Assembly (NCBI GenBank): GCA_948470475.1
Contig: OX419342.1
Location: forward strand, 2,439,701-2,503,700
Reading direction: 5' to 3'
DNA from: Galaxea fascicularis
Taxonomy: Eukaryota; Cnidaria; Anthozoa; Scleractinia; Euphylliidae
DNA: 64,000 bases
The notes beneath the pieces were generated by a model. That model was given only the letters and a program-made list of their open reading frames with translations, ran no database searches and had not been told where the DNA came from. Below, one piece after another: positions 1 through 11,540 of the stretch. The stretch's first letter is position 1, and the number at the start of each line of letters is the position of its first letter. The translations under genes and the position numbers were made by a program.

Positions 1-152
1 ACTGGGGATAGATATTTCGTGTTGCTTTACACGACATATCCGTTTCTTTAAGATGGCGGCGAGTAGGAAACGGGACTTTTAGTCTTTGCAGGATTTTTTT
101 TAAGCCTACGTTTGATTTGGTTTCTTTAAACAAGCTAAGATTCTTGTTTATC

Positions 153-3100
153 ATGGAGACTCTCTTTTGTAACAGAATCGCTGTCCAAAACTGTCACTGT
201 GCCCTTAGACGGCTGTGCGGAAGGAAAGTGCTACTTCTGGCAGGATGGCCTGGGAAGGAGCTTTCAGTCGCCACTTGGAGTCCTTTAGCTACGGCGTTTA
301 ACTCGCCACATCCCAGACAGGATCGCTGTTTAAAGCCCACTGGTCTTTTTGGCGTACAAGAGTTGACAAGTACTTCTGGATTTGCTGAGCTTAAGAATAA
401 AGCTTTGACTGAAGGATTCAAAATTGTAGATCAAGTTCTCAAATCTCCCCACTCCCCACGACTGGTGAGGCTGTTTGACAGTTTATCAGACACCTTATGT
501 GCAGCAGCTGATCTGGCAGAATTTGTGAGATTAACACACCCTGATCAACAGTTTCGTGCCGCAGCAGAAGATACTACACGGGGAGTAAGTAGCTATGTTG
601 AAGAACTGAACACAAATCCTGGTTTGTACAGTGCATTATCAGTGCTGCTTTCCAGTGATGAGGTACATCGTATGGATGAAGAGACCAGGAGAGTAGGCGA
701 GCTGTTTTTATTTGACTTTGAGCAAAGTGGGATTCACTTGAATGAGGAGAAACGTAGACGTTTTGTTGACCTCCAGGAAGCAATTTTAGTAGTTGGTGCA
801 CAATTCTTTCAAATGGCATCAAGGCCTGTCCCAGTACCTCTGTCTGACCTTCCAATGGCTGATGAACTTTCTCGTATTTATCCAGTGAATGGTGGTCATG
901 TGATGATAGAATCAGCCTTTTTGGATTCAGAAAATGCAAAGTTACGTGAACTGGTCTACATTTCCTGTTTGAAGCCTGATGAGGCACATCTGAAAACCCT
1001 TGACCTTCTTCTCAGAGCTCGGCACCAACTGGCTCAGCTGGTTGACTATCCTTCATTTGCCCATCGTGCTCTGAGAGGAACAATGGCAGAAACACCAGAA
1101 AATGTCATGGACTTCCTTAACCTTGCTGCAAATATGCTCCATAAACCAGCAAAGAAAGAAATAGAGATTTTAACTGGGCTAAAAAACAGCATGACAAAAA
1201 GTCTAAACAAAGAGCAGTTCAAACCTTGGGATCTGCATCATTACTCTGGCATGGCAAAGTATCAGTCTGCAAAGCTCAACAACTCATCTTTATCAGCGTA
1301 TTTCCCACTTGGTGCCTGTATGGATGGCCTTGATTTCTTGTTTAAGAGTCTGTTTGGGATTTCATTGGAATCTCAAGACCCAGCTGAGGGTGAGCTGTGG
1401 TCCCCTGATGTCCAAAAACTGGGTGTGGTTCATGAAACAGAGGGACTGCTTGGGTACATCTACTGTGACTTCTTTAACAGGGAAGAAAAGTTTCTGGGAG
1501 AGTCACATTTTACTATTACAGGTGAATTCTTATAAAAATAACTTACAGTGTATAGGAAACTTGAATTGGTGGTGAGAGAAACAATGCCAGGTTGAAAGTT
1601 TGCACACCTGAAAGGGACCAACAAGAAGGACATTAGTGATCATAATGATTATACATGTTGTACAAGTAATAAATTCTTTTTGCTAGTTTATAATTATTAT
1701 GTAGTACACAGCTACTTTAAATAACACTGTTGGCCAGCGTACCCAACAAGACCAAATGGTGAATGAGGCAATTTATCAATAAATTTTATCAAACATAGCT
1801 ATGATCCACCCCCACTAATTTTGCATAGGCTAATATGTATGCTGTTTTTCTGATTTCCCGCTACTGATGTTTGCTTTTGGTCTAAATACAAGCATGAGGT
1901 TGTGGAATCTGACAATGCCATTTGAAATAGTCAACATGTAATGTGAATCTTTCTGTATCATTTTGTTTTTATCTTTGTACAAAAACATAAGTGAACATTT
2001 GCTAAACCCAATGTGAGCAAAGCCATACTCACCTGATGAGGAATTCAGAAACAAGTAACTCCATCTTTCAACTTCATTTCTTTCAACTTTTAAAGATTGT
2101 CATTATCTTTTATTTATTTATTTTTTTCATGCTTAGGTGGGCGTATGCTTGATGATGGTTCTTACCAGCTCCCAGTGGTTGTTGTTGTGTGCAATTTCCC
2201 ATCACCTGGCATCTCATCTCCTCCCCTCCTCACTCACAACATGGTGGAAAATCTATTTCATGAGATGGGGCATGCCATGCATTCAATGCTGGCTCGCACT
2301 CAGTACCAGCATGTTACAGGCACGAGATGCTCCACAGATTTTGCAGAGGTTCCGTCTATGCTTATGGAGTTTTTTGCATGGGATCCAAGGGTGCTGAGAA
2401 CATTTGCTCGCCATTACAAAACAGGGCAAAGTCTGCCAGATGAGGTGGCCATGCGGCTTTTTCAGGGACGGACTATGTTTGGAGCTTTGGAGATGCAACG
2501 GCAAGTACTCTATGCCTTGATTGATCAGATTTATCATGGCCAACACCCCCTCACTGGCTCCACGACAGATGTCTTGGCTCACGTGCAAGAAGAGTACACT
2601 GTGATTCCTCATGTTCCAGGTATGTGGGGCTATACATACATTACTGGAATGAAACCTCCTTAATTTCGCAAAGGCTATACCATTCGAAAGCTAATAGCCA
2701 TGATTGATCATTCCTCATGCTTTTTGTTTGACCTACTTGCCACTAATTGAAAGGTTTGCCATAACAGTTTCTTCTCTCCTTGTTTATGAGACAACAATGT
2801 CACTGTATGTTTATGTAAATTGGATGTAATGCGTTTCATGTATGGCATTCAGAACACCTTCTGGCATTTTTAACTCTAAATACATGTAGTTATTTCAGAA
2901 GGTCTGTTCCTTAAGAAAACTCAAGGTATAATAAAGACATTGTTGTAATACACAATTATTTGTATCTGGCTTTAATTCAGTCTTAAATAAGTTCCTCGGC
3001 AAGACTGTAATCACACTTGTCACAATTAATTTTCTATCAGAAATATTGATTAGGAGGATATGAAATAATAAGGCATGTGCTGGTAGTTTGTCTAGCATTT

Positions 3101-3873
3101 TAGATATTATGAAGATCTTAAGTTTCTTGATGTGAACAAAGCAATGTGATTTATTAGCATTTCAGAATAAAGAGAAGCGAGATAAAAACATGACGTTTCA
3201 GCGACGACATGTCACCATTATCAAATGCAAATTGTGAGTTGGGAAAGTTTGATTGAAAGCCTTATTTATGAGAGGCTTTTAATAAGGAAAAAAAGACCGA
3301 CTCTGAACTGTCAAAATGACTCCATTCCAGCGAAGCTGTTTATTCAAATTGACTCATTCTTTTGTTTATCCATTTACATGAATTCTAATGTATTTTCCCT
3401 CTCACTATTCATTATATATAGGGCTACCCAACTCACAATAATTTGCATTTGATAATGGTAACATGTTGTTGCCGAAATGTCATGTTTTTACCTTGCTATT
3501 TATTATTCTGAAATGTTTTTTTAAAACCTTTTGTTATTAGAAGATTTAGTAGCAATAATTCTTGTTTATCTCTAATCCTCTAACAGACACTGCCTGGCAA
3601 CTGCGATTTACTCATCTCAATGGATATGGTGCCAAGTATTATTCTTATTTGTGGTCCAGAGCTGTAGCCTCTCGCATATGGCACCAGTGCTTTGCCAAAG
3701 ATCCCTTTTCACGAGAAATGGGTGACAGGTATCGTCATACTATGTTAGCTTACGGTGGAGGAAGAGACCCCAACAGCCTTGTTGAAGACATGTTGGAAGA
3801 AAAGCTGACAACATCTGACCTGGTGCAGTCTTTGTGGAAAGACCTTAAGGCGTCAAATCCTTTCTATCAGTAG
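153..3873 (+). CDS. MIPEP: Mitochondrial intermediate peptidase, 3 exons
   Basis: This is an M3-family zinc metallopeptidase that trims octapeptides from imported precursors in the mitochondrial matrix. The exons are 153-1521, 2137-2619 and 3587-3873. All introns are GT-AG and the phases join cleanly to 712 codons plus stop, against about 713 aa in human. The zinc site HEMGH lies in exon 2 within [14 protein letters not shown], followed by the family segment RYQHVTG-type (here [19 protein letters not shown]). Exon 3 carries the conserved end ([24 protein letters not shown]). The open frame extends upstream to a TTG at 117, but the first ATG is at 153. The N-terminal stretch rich in Arg, Leu and Ala ([18 protein letters not shown]) suits a mitochondrial presequence. 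The gene has only two introns, far fewer than I recall for the vertebrate gene. The family call is secure. Confidence 0.95.
3158..3515. repeat. MITE-like element with ~86-bp terminal inverted repeats in MIPEP intron 2
   Basis: The left arm 3158-3243 and the right arm 3427-3515 are near-perfect reverse complements. The ends read catttcagaataa and ttattattctgaaatg, and the inner ends read gagttggg and cccaactc. The core of about 180 bp shows no coding potential. This is the structure of a non-autonomous DNA transposon. Confidence 0.8.
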
Positions 3874-3949
3874 AATTCAAATGGCTCATTGAATACAGAG
3901 TGACCAGAGCCTACTTTCTCCATACATTATCACCACTTCAGGTTATGAG

Positions 3950-3955
3950 AATAAA
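3950..3955 (+). terminator. Candidate MIPEP polyadenylation signal
   Basis: A canonical AATAAA lies 77 bases after the MIPEP stop codon, which is a usual distance for an animal 3' UTR. Its use is not shown by the sequence. Confidence 0.45.
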
Positions 3956-5348
3956 GGAAATTAATGATCATCAAACATGAAATGTCTTGATGTTTAACCA
4001 AATTCTCTGAACTAGTAGTGTAAGAAATATGAGAAGACCAGTGAAGAGAATACACATGTTGATATCAGGGCTTAAGGAGTTAAGAAGATCTTAATGCACT
4101 TTGTCATGGGTATTCTTCTGTCTTTGGGCCAAAATGCAGGTTATATCAAGTCCGAGGGCATTTTTAAACCCAAAATGAACTCAAACTCCAACAAAAAGAT
4201 GTAAATGTGCCTGCTTTTTTCAGGTTGTGGTTTTTACCCATCCTGACCATGCATAGTCTAAGACACTTCCTTTTACGTTATTCTTGTTCACTAGTAGGGT
4301 AAGAAGATGTAGTTCTAATCAAAACTAGAGCTTATTATTTTTATTAGGAACTTGTCTTGGGCAAGTTAACTCACAGTAATACTACAAATTCTTGACATAT
4401 TCCTTTAATAACAAAAGCAAACATTTCATGGAAACTCATAATCTCTTGTACAACAAACTCCAGTAGGGGCCCTCAACAAGGCAGTCTATTTAAATAGAGT
4501 ATTTTAAGTCTGAATGCCTGTATTCTGCAACCATGCTTTAGGCCAATATTGAGGAGAACCTTTTTGTCATCAGTTGCACTATAAAAGGACAATGTTTTAT
4601 TAAAGTTGCAAGATTGTTCTCAGATGGTTTCATGGCCACTTTCAAACATTGTCAACTGTTTGCTTAAACAAACTAATCTGCTAGGATTCTTTAGCTGAAA
4701 CTACTTCTAAACATTAATTTTTTGATAACGTACATGTTTTAATGTGGCTCACATCATCGTCAGTCAGGATAAGAGATAAGAATAATCCATTAGAGTATAA
4801 ATCATAGCAACAAAAGCTACATGCATAGTTAACTTAGAGTGAATATGTTAAACTTTCCGGTAAATATTCATCTGTTAGCTTAGTTGATTGAAAAAAATTC
4901 TTTTGTTTTGTTGTACCTTTTGCAGGGCTGTCATTAGTTGCCAGCAGCCGGCTTTTAAAGCCAGTTACTTACCGGTATACCAGCTTTAAACGGCAATAAT
5001 TTAGAATGAGTTTGGTAACCCCCCATTTAATGCTAATTAATACATGTAAGAATAATATGTAACGTTCAACTTTTGCAAGTGGATCCAGAGCCATGTTTAG
5101 TATTTGAAAATTTTAAGGTGGTTCTGAATCTGCTCCTACAATTTTTTTAAACCTTGTAAAATGTTGCAACCTGACATGCTTACTACTGTACCTTTAAACA
5201 AAAACGACCAACCCTCGTTTTTGAGTTGTCGCCTAAAGCTAAAATTATGGGTGTTTCTAATACATGTAGGTCATAGGAAAAGGTAGTTTCTACAATTAGC
5301 CCCAACAACTTTGTAATTAACTGCTATGCTACAAAAGTAGTTATGAGT
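3956..5348. other. Intergenic region between convergent MIPEP and GLE1
   Basis: This 1.4 kb A+T-rich stretch separates the 3' ends of two convergent genes. I see no supported coding region or RNA gene. It must contain both 3' UTRs. Confidence 0.6.
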
Positions 5349-8053
5349 TTAAAATCTGGAAGATCGTGACCATTGCGGTGTCAGGTATCCTTCAGGCACA
5401 GGCATTTTCTGATCCTTGATACACTTCTCTAGAAAAATCTTAAGCCTACTCACTGGCCCACTCTGTTCCTTTGCTGTTACCTTCTCAATTTTGGGTACAT
5501 AGTCTAATACCAGGGTATTAAGCAGTTTTCCAAACTGTTTTTTGTACTGTTGCATCAGTACATGCCCTGCAACTGCTAGGAATTCGTAAAGAGCTGTAGC
5601 AGTGTAGTCTGGCCTTGGTTGTAGGTTCAACATTCGTGCCAGCCATGTCCAGCCTTTCTCAGGACCATGAGGGTGTGGTTTGGACTGTTGCCCAGTGCGG
5701 GGAGGGATGGAGGAAATAATTGCTGCGTATAGCCGTACAATTCCCGTCATGCGCTTGAGGTACTTGTCTTGTTGTTCAATCTGCCCATCTGAACACAGAT
5801 AACCAAGTGACACCAGGTAATCTCTATCTGACATTTCAGCTGTTTTGGGGATGTAAAATGGTACTAGGAAAGGACATTCCTCATAGAATCGCATGAGAAT
5901 AAGATCACCAACATCTGGAAAATTGGACCATACTCCTATAGCAACAGCAGCAATGGGAAAAGCAGAACTAACACTAGAGGAAACTTGCTGTGAGCCTTGG
6001 TCGACCAGTTTCCTTGCTAGCAGCTCTTTACAGAATGCCTGTAAAAAAAATCCGTAATTAAAATGACAAAACATGAAGTCAAGGTAAAGGAAACACCACT
6101 TCCATGTTCAGCTGAGAAACAAACTGAGCTGTGAAATGAAGATGTGAACGACTGTCACAGTTACACTGAATGAATACATCTTTAGCTGTAATAGAAAGCC
6201 TGTATGATCTTCAGACAGTACTTAATTTCACATTCCTTTAAAATGGGCCATATGGAGTATTAGGATTAGGGATGACTCTTTGGTTTTGCTCTCACATTTG
6301 TTTGACACATGAATCTGCCAACTGGTGTCACCAGGAATCTACATCAAAGAACTGATGTATGTATGCCTGTAAATTGATTTGAGCTGATACCAGTAAGTGT
6401 AAACAATGAATTTTTTTTATCTCTTTCAACTTTGATACCAACAGCACAAATATTATTGTTAGGCTGCCTTTAAAAACAAAATACAGACTGTATGATTTTG
6501 TGTATTGAACTCTCTTGGTGTTTGTGCCAAGATGACTTCACCTACTGTACCTGAGCTGCTGGATGAATAGCAGTTGAGATCTGTTTACGTCCAACTTGTA
6601 CAGATCCCCCTGAAAGGAATTTAGTCAGTCGCTGGATCTTGTCCAGTATTGACTCTTCAGAAATGGAGTTGATTGGTGTCGCGACAGCCTTCTGAAGATC
6701 AAATTTTAACTGCTTCAAGGACTTGTCTGTGTTGAGAGGCACGACAACCTTGCTAATCTCATTTTTGTAACTTACTAATCGTGAATACTCCTTCCATGCA
6801 GTTTCTGAAATGCAAGAGGAAAGCTCTTTGGAAAGAGCAGCCTTTGATTGCACAACAGAGCTTTGACCTGCAGAAGCTGAAGCCAGGCTATTCTGTTTTT
6901 CCCTAGCGACTCTCTCAGCCTTGTCCTTCTCAGCTTTTTCTTTTGCTTTCTTTGCTTCGTCTTCCTTTGCTCTGGCCTGTCGCTCTGTTTCTTCCCTTGC
7001 TGCCTTGGCATTAACCTCTTGAACAAGAAATTTTGTCTTTTGAAACACGTTTTGGATGAGATTTGTATATTCTTGCATGACGGCCATATTTGCATCTGTA
7101 ACTTGTCTATTCTGGCGTGCATCGTTAAATGTGTTTTCTGAAATCTTCAACACGTCACTCACTTCTCTGAGCATACTGGACATTGAAGGTGCTAGTGATG
7201 ATTGATATTTACACTCCCGGAAAAATTGTTGAATGCTAAAAGCAGTTTCCTTGATCTTCTTGAATGAAGCTTCTAGTTGCACCAATCGCTCCTTTAAAAG
7301 CTGTTCTTGTCTAACAACTTTTAACCTCAGTTCCTCAACTTCTTTGACTCTTCGAACCGCCCTCTGTGCATACTCCTCGTGCGACTGTTCAAGTTTCTTC
7401 TGTCGCAGTCTTGCTTCTTCACTTTTCTTCTGTTCATCAAGCTGCAATGCCTGGACTGATCTAAGAAACTCTTCCACTAGCTCATTCTGTTTCTCTTGTA
7501 AATAGTGATGCTTCTCTAGTTTTAATTGCTTTGAATGTTCCTTCCACTTCTCTGTTCTAGAATCTAGTCTTTCTCGTGCTTCAAGCTTTCTTTCTTTTTC
7601 TAACTGGAAAATGGCAAAAGGTGTTTCATCATAAGTTGCCAGAAGCTCCTTCTCTAACAGCTCGTCATTTCTTGCGTTTCTACCTAGCGCTCTCTCACCC
7701 TCCAAATCAGTTTCTACACTAAAGGAAATAGTGTTGATAGCAACAACATCGCTATTCTCTAGTTCTTCATCCTTTCGATTTTCTCTTCCATCTTCTGACG
7801 AAGTGAATCCTTTTTGCTCGCCAGGGGAATTTCCGCTAGACGGCGAAAGGGAAGATAGATCTGATGATAATCGGGGTGGTCTAGATAACTCCACAAGAGC
7901 TTCATAAGTCGGCTTCCAGTCATTATCATAATTCAAACGACCCTTTGCACAAGATGCTAATCCTTGCAAGATATTTAAGAGTTCCACAGACGTGCTGCTT
8001 GAAGAAGAAGAAGGTGGAGTTCTTTCGGTGAGCACGCCACCGGAGGCCGCCAT
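5349..8053 (-). CDS. GLE1: GLE1 mRNA export factor, 2 exons
   Basis: GLE1 sits at the nuclear pore and, with inositol hexakisphosphate, activates the DEAD-box ATPase DDX19 for mRNA export. Exon 1 is 8053-6551 and exon 2 is 6038-5349 (phase 0, GT-AG), giving 730 aa. Residues about 150-400 form a long charged coiled coil rich in E, K and Q, as in the family. Exon 2 is the conserved GLE1 domain: FPIAAVAIGVW, VGDLIL, QDKYLKRMTGIVRLYAAII, HPHGPEKGWTWLARMLN, and the ending PVPEGYLTPQW. The start at 8053 (MAASGG) has A at -3 and G at +4. An in-frame ATG at 8116 would add 21 residues and has a weaker claim. The gene diverges from usherin. It has one intron, fewer than I recall in vertebrates. Confidence 0.93.
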
Positions 8054-8710
8054 CTTGTCGCTCGAGTGACCTGGGATCCAATTAAGACTCCCAATATTCC
8101 TGGTATGCATTAACATAATTATGTTTGGCGCTGGATTACCTCATCAATATTAAACACGGGGTTTTTTTCCCAAAAGAGGAAATTTTTGAACAAGATTTAC
8201 TCCAAACAGAAATCCAATAATATCACTTGCACATACTCTAATATAATACTAATACCGTAGCCCTGTTCCTTACCTAACGGCGTTTTTGTTGAACCCAGCG
8301 GTGAGGTGGGAGAACGCGATGGATGAACCATTAGTTATTATTCTGGTGCATCCATGGCATTCTCCCATGGAGTATATAACGGTGCGGTTGCTAAGGTGTT
8401 TTCAAGGGATTACAAGCCAATCAGTATCGAGCGTTTCATCGAAAATTTATGGATGGCAGTGTTGTTCAGTAGTAGTGTGCGTTCCTAAACTTGATTCGAT
8501 CGTTGCAGTGATTGTAGATCGAAACGGACGATTTCGAAGTTGTTGGTAAAATGGAAGACTCGATCAGTCAATGCTGCGTGACTTTTAGTTGACACGTTAT
8601 CGAGATTCGAAAGACTTCACCATCTAAAGTACCTTGTTTGTATGTGTTGGATTCGACACTGTTTGGATGTCAAGTACAGCTGAATATTGAAGACTACAGT
8701 CAATTCCATA
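8054..8710. promoter_or_regulatory. Shared divergent promoter region of GLE1 and usherin
   Basis: The two genes are head-to-head with about 660 bases between their start codons. A TATA-like tatataa lies at 8373-8379, reading toward usherin and about 330 bases before its ATG. Short open frames here have no recognisable product. The region must hold both 5' UTRs and probably both promoters. The TATA role is inference. Confidence 0.4.
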
Positions 8711-11540
8711 ATGAATTTGAATTGTCCTTGCAAGTACCAATGTCAATTTTTAACCTTCACTCTGTTATTTCTGTGGAATCCACTTTCTTCACACGGCCAA
8801 GGGCTTTTTCCAGACTTGGTAGATCTCGCTTTTCTGAAGCCGGTCAATGCGTCGTCCACTTGTGGAGCAACGTCTAGTCAATATTGTCAGTCACTGAAGA
8901 ATCCAACCTCTTTGCAGACGTGTGTGGTGAAAACGTGTAAATTTGACTGTTGTGCGAACTGTGGTTCTAGCAAACCCGTGCCAACAGATCTGGCCGCGCG
9001 TTCGACTTCACAAAGTGTCACACAAGATGGTAATCCGAGAAATGGATCCACTGTCAATTCTTACCGTTTTCAAGGGAATTCTTATATACAGCCTGGAAGG
9101 TTGCCTGGAGTAACATACGCAAACCCGGGGTTTAGCATCAGCGTGTGGATAAAGCAAAGAGCAGGCAATAGAGGGTAAGTGAAATGAACTGAGTCTTTTC
9201 ATTGATCAAGTTGTGAAATTGACAGCTTGTGAATTTCCGCTGTTTGCTGTTCAGCCAGCTGAAATAGCGATAATGAATTTATATGAGAATGATTACCCTG
9301 TGGCACTCTATTGATTACTTTTGTTTGTGTAAAATATATACATGTACCTGACGAGAGCTTCACGCAGCGTCTTGTAACCTTAATTCTCTTGCAATCAACC
9401 TTTACGCCGCTTTAAGCGGTTCGTCACAAATCAAACATTCAACATTATTTCATTCGAACAACATCAACTATTTTGTAATTAGTCAGCATTTTTAGTCAGC
9501 AACTGAGTTCAACAAGACAAAAAATCTATTTCCTTGTATTTAATTTCAGGAAACAATAATAAAGAAATTCCTAAACACCAGGATCTCTCTCTGTGCAGAA
9601 CGACTTCTGGTTTACATGTAATTTAAATTGTCTTCAAGGGTGCAAAAGATCCAATAACTCTTAAAGTATTATTATATATGTCTGAGGTTTGAGAGATAAA
9701 TTGTGCCCTCATTAAAGCTGTTAACAAGTTCTGGAAAAGTTCTTTGCACATCTCAAAACTCAAGACTTGACACTCAAGCTGGGACAACCAAAACGTGAGC
9801 CCCAAAACTCAATACATGGTTCTTGATAACATTGAGGCTCAAGTTTTGACTTGAGATGGTTAACTTACTTTTGCCCCTTGCTATAGTCTGTATTTGAGGA
9901 AGGTAATACGTGAGCTTTGAGAGAACTTGATTTTGGCAGGCTGGTTGCCAGATTTGTACCATGTACTTCAATGTTACAGCTGAAAATAGCACAGCAACGG
10001 CTGTTCAAAGATCCAATGAGAACCCTGGACATCAGTGATTTAACATTTCATGGAATGAAATGGTGGAAATTGGTCTCTGTGGACTCATAATCATATTTTG
10101 TGAAAATGCAGCTTGCTCAGTGACTTTCTCTTCTTTTTTTTCTGACAGGACAATTATTTCCAAAGATGAAACCACACAACCTTTTGCCAATGTATTCCAG
10201 TTGGTCATTCAAAATTACAACTTGGTGTTTCACTATCAGAATGTCTCTGGCAATGCATCGGTTGTGACATACACCCTTTTGCAGAGTCAAAGTGAAAAGC
10301 TTCGCACTGATGAATGGCATTTCATAACTGTAGCAGTTATTGGTAATGGCTTGTCATATTATATTGATGGTGAACTAATGACTGCAAACAATGTCACTAT
10401 TACTGGTCCCATCTCCGATGGAGGGGGTGTGGTCAGAATTGGACAGAAATATGGAGGTAAGTGTGGAGATTAAGGTAACTAAATTAAAGGTTTCTGGGAT
10501 TTGAGAGCTTGGTTTTCAGTGAACCTGACTGTACAATCTTTAAAGGGAACTTTTGAAGTGAAGTCAAAGATCATTGCATTAGATTATGCATTGAAATCCT
10601 GGAATATCTTCACTGTTTATAATGGTAGTGCAATACTTCTAAAGGTTTCTCTTTACACTCTCTAAACTTTCACAAAATATTAATAATGTGCACCTTTAAG
10701 TAGCTGTTAGTTTTAGGTTTTTCAAAACTCTTTCATGTGAGTTTGTTATTTAAATATTGTGAGACAGTACCACAACATGTTATGTTACTGTTCACTAACT
10801 TCGAATTCCTAAATGAAAAGTTACAACTCAGTATTTCATTCACAGATTCAAAACTTAGAAGCATGTTGTACAGCCTAAATATTAACAGAGAAAATGGAAC
10901 CTAGGATCCAAGCAGTTGAACTCAGTACTATCATAAACAACTCAAGCTAACACTATGACAGCCCTTTAACCCTTATCTTAATCTATAAATTTCTAATTTG
11001 AAACCCAATATGCATTATGCCTTATTGCCTCCACTGAGTTCCAGGACTTATTTAATACTTGTTATAATCTTCACTTAGAATGATTTATGTAGTGATGATA
11101 ATAGTGTCATAATGTCATTGCCTATTTCAGAAAATATTTTTTTTCTAATAATTGTACTAGATTTCAAAAAGCTTCCAGTACTTGTATACCAGGGCAAGTG
11201 GGCTTTTAATGTGATGCAGTACACTGTAAATCATTAATTTTTTTCAACCACATTTAGCAGGTACATTGTAAATGACTTGTAATTAAGGAAGTGGCTTTTT
11301 AATTCAACAAGACTTAAATGTTTGAATCATTCACTTGCTGAATTACTTATGGTAGAAAAAGAAATGACAAAAAAAATGTCTAGGTCCATTATTTCATTCA
11401 GTTTAATTTCAAAAAATTTCTACACGTGTATTAATACTGATTAAAAATTAATTATTTTTTTATATTCCATGTTAAGGCAATGATCAATATGAGGGCTTGA
11501 TGCAGGACATTTTTATGTACCCAAGAGCCTTGACCAACAG
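8711..11540 (+). other. Usherin exons 1-3: signal peptide and LamG-like domain
   Basis: Residues 1 to about 28 contain a hydrophobic run (FLTFTLLFLW) followed by SSHGQG, a plausible signal peptide and cleavage region. Cysteine-rich sequence follows. A LamG-like (jellyroll) domain runs to about residue 279, with FSISVWIK in exon 1, WHFITVAVIG and YYIDGELM in exon 2, and the family-typical MQDIFMYPRAL in exon 3. Human usherin has the same N-terminal order. Confidence 0.85.

Noticed and set aside
117..152. Upstream extension of MIPEP to position 117
   Set aside because: The codon at 117 is TTG; the first ATG in frame is at 153.
8687..8710. Upstream extension of usherin to position 8687
   Set aside because: The codon at 8687 is TTG; ATG at 8711 gives a good signal peptide.
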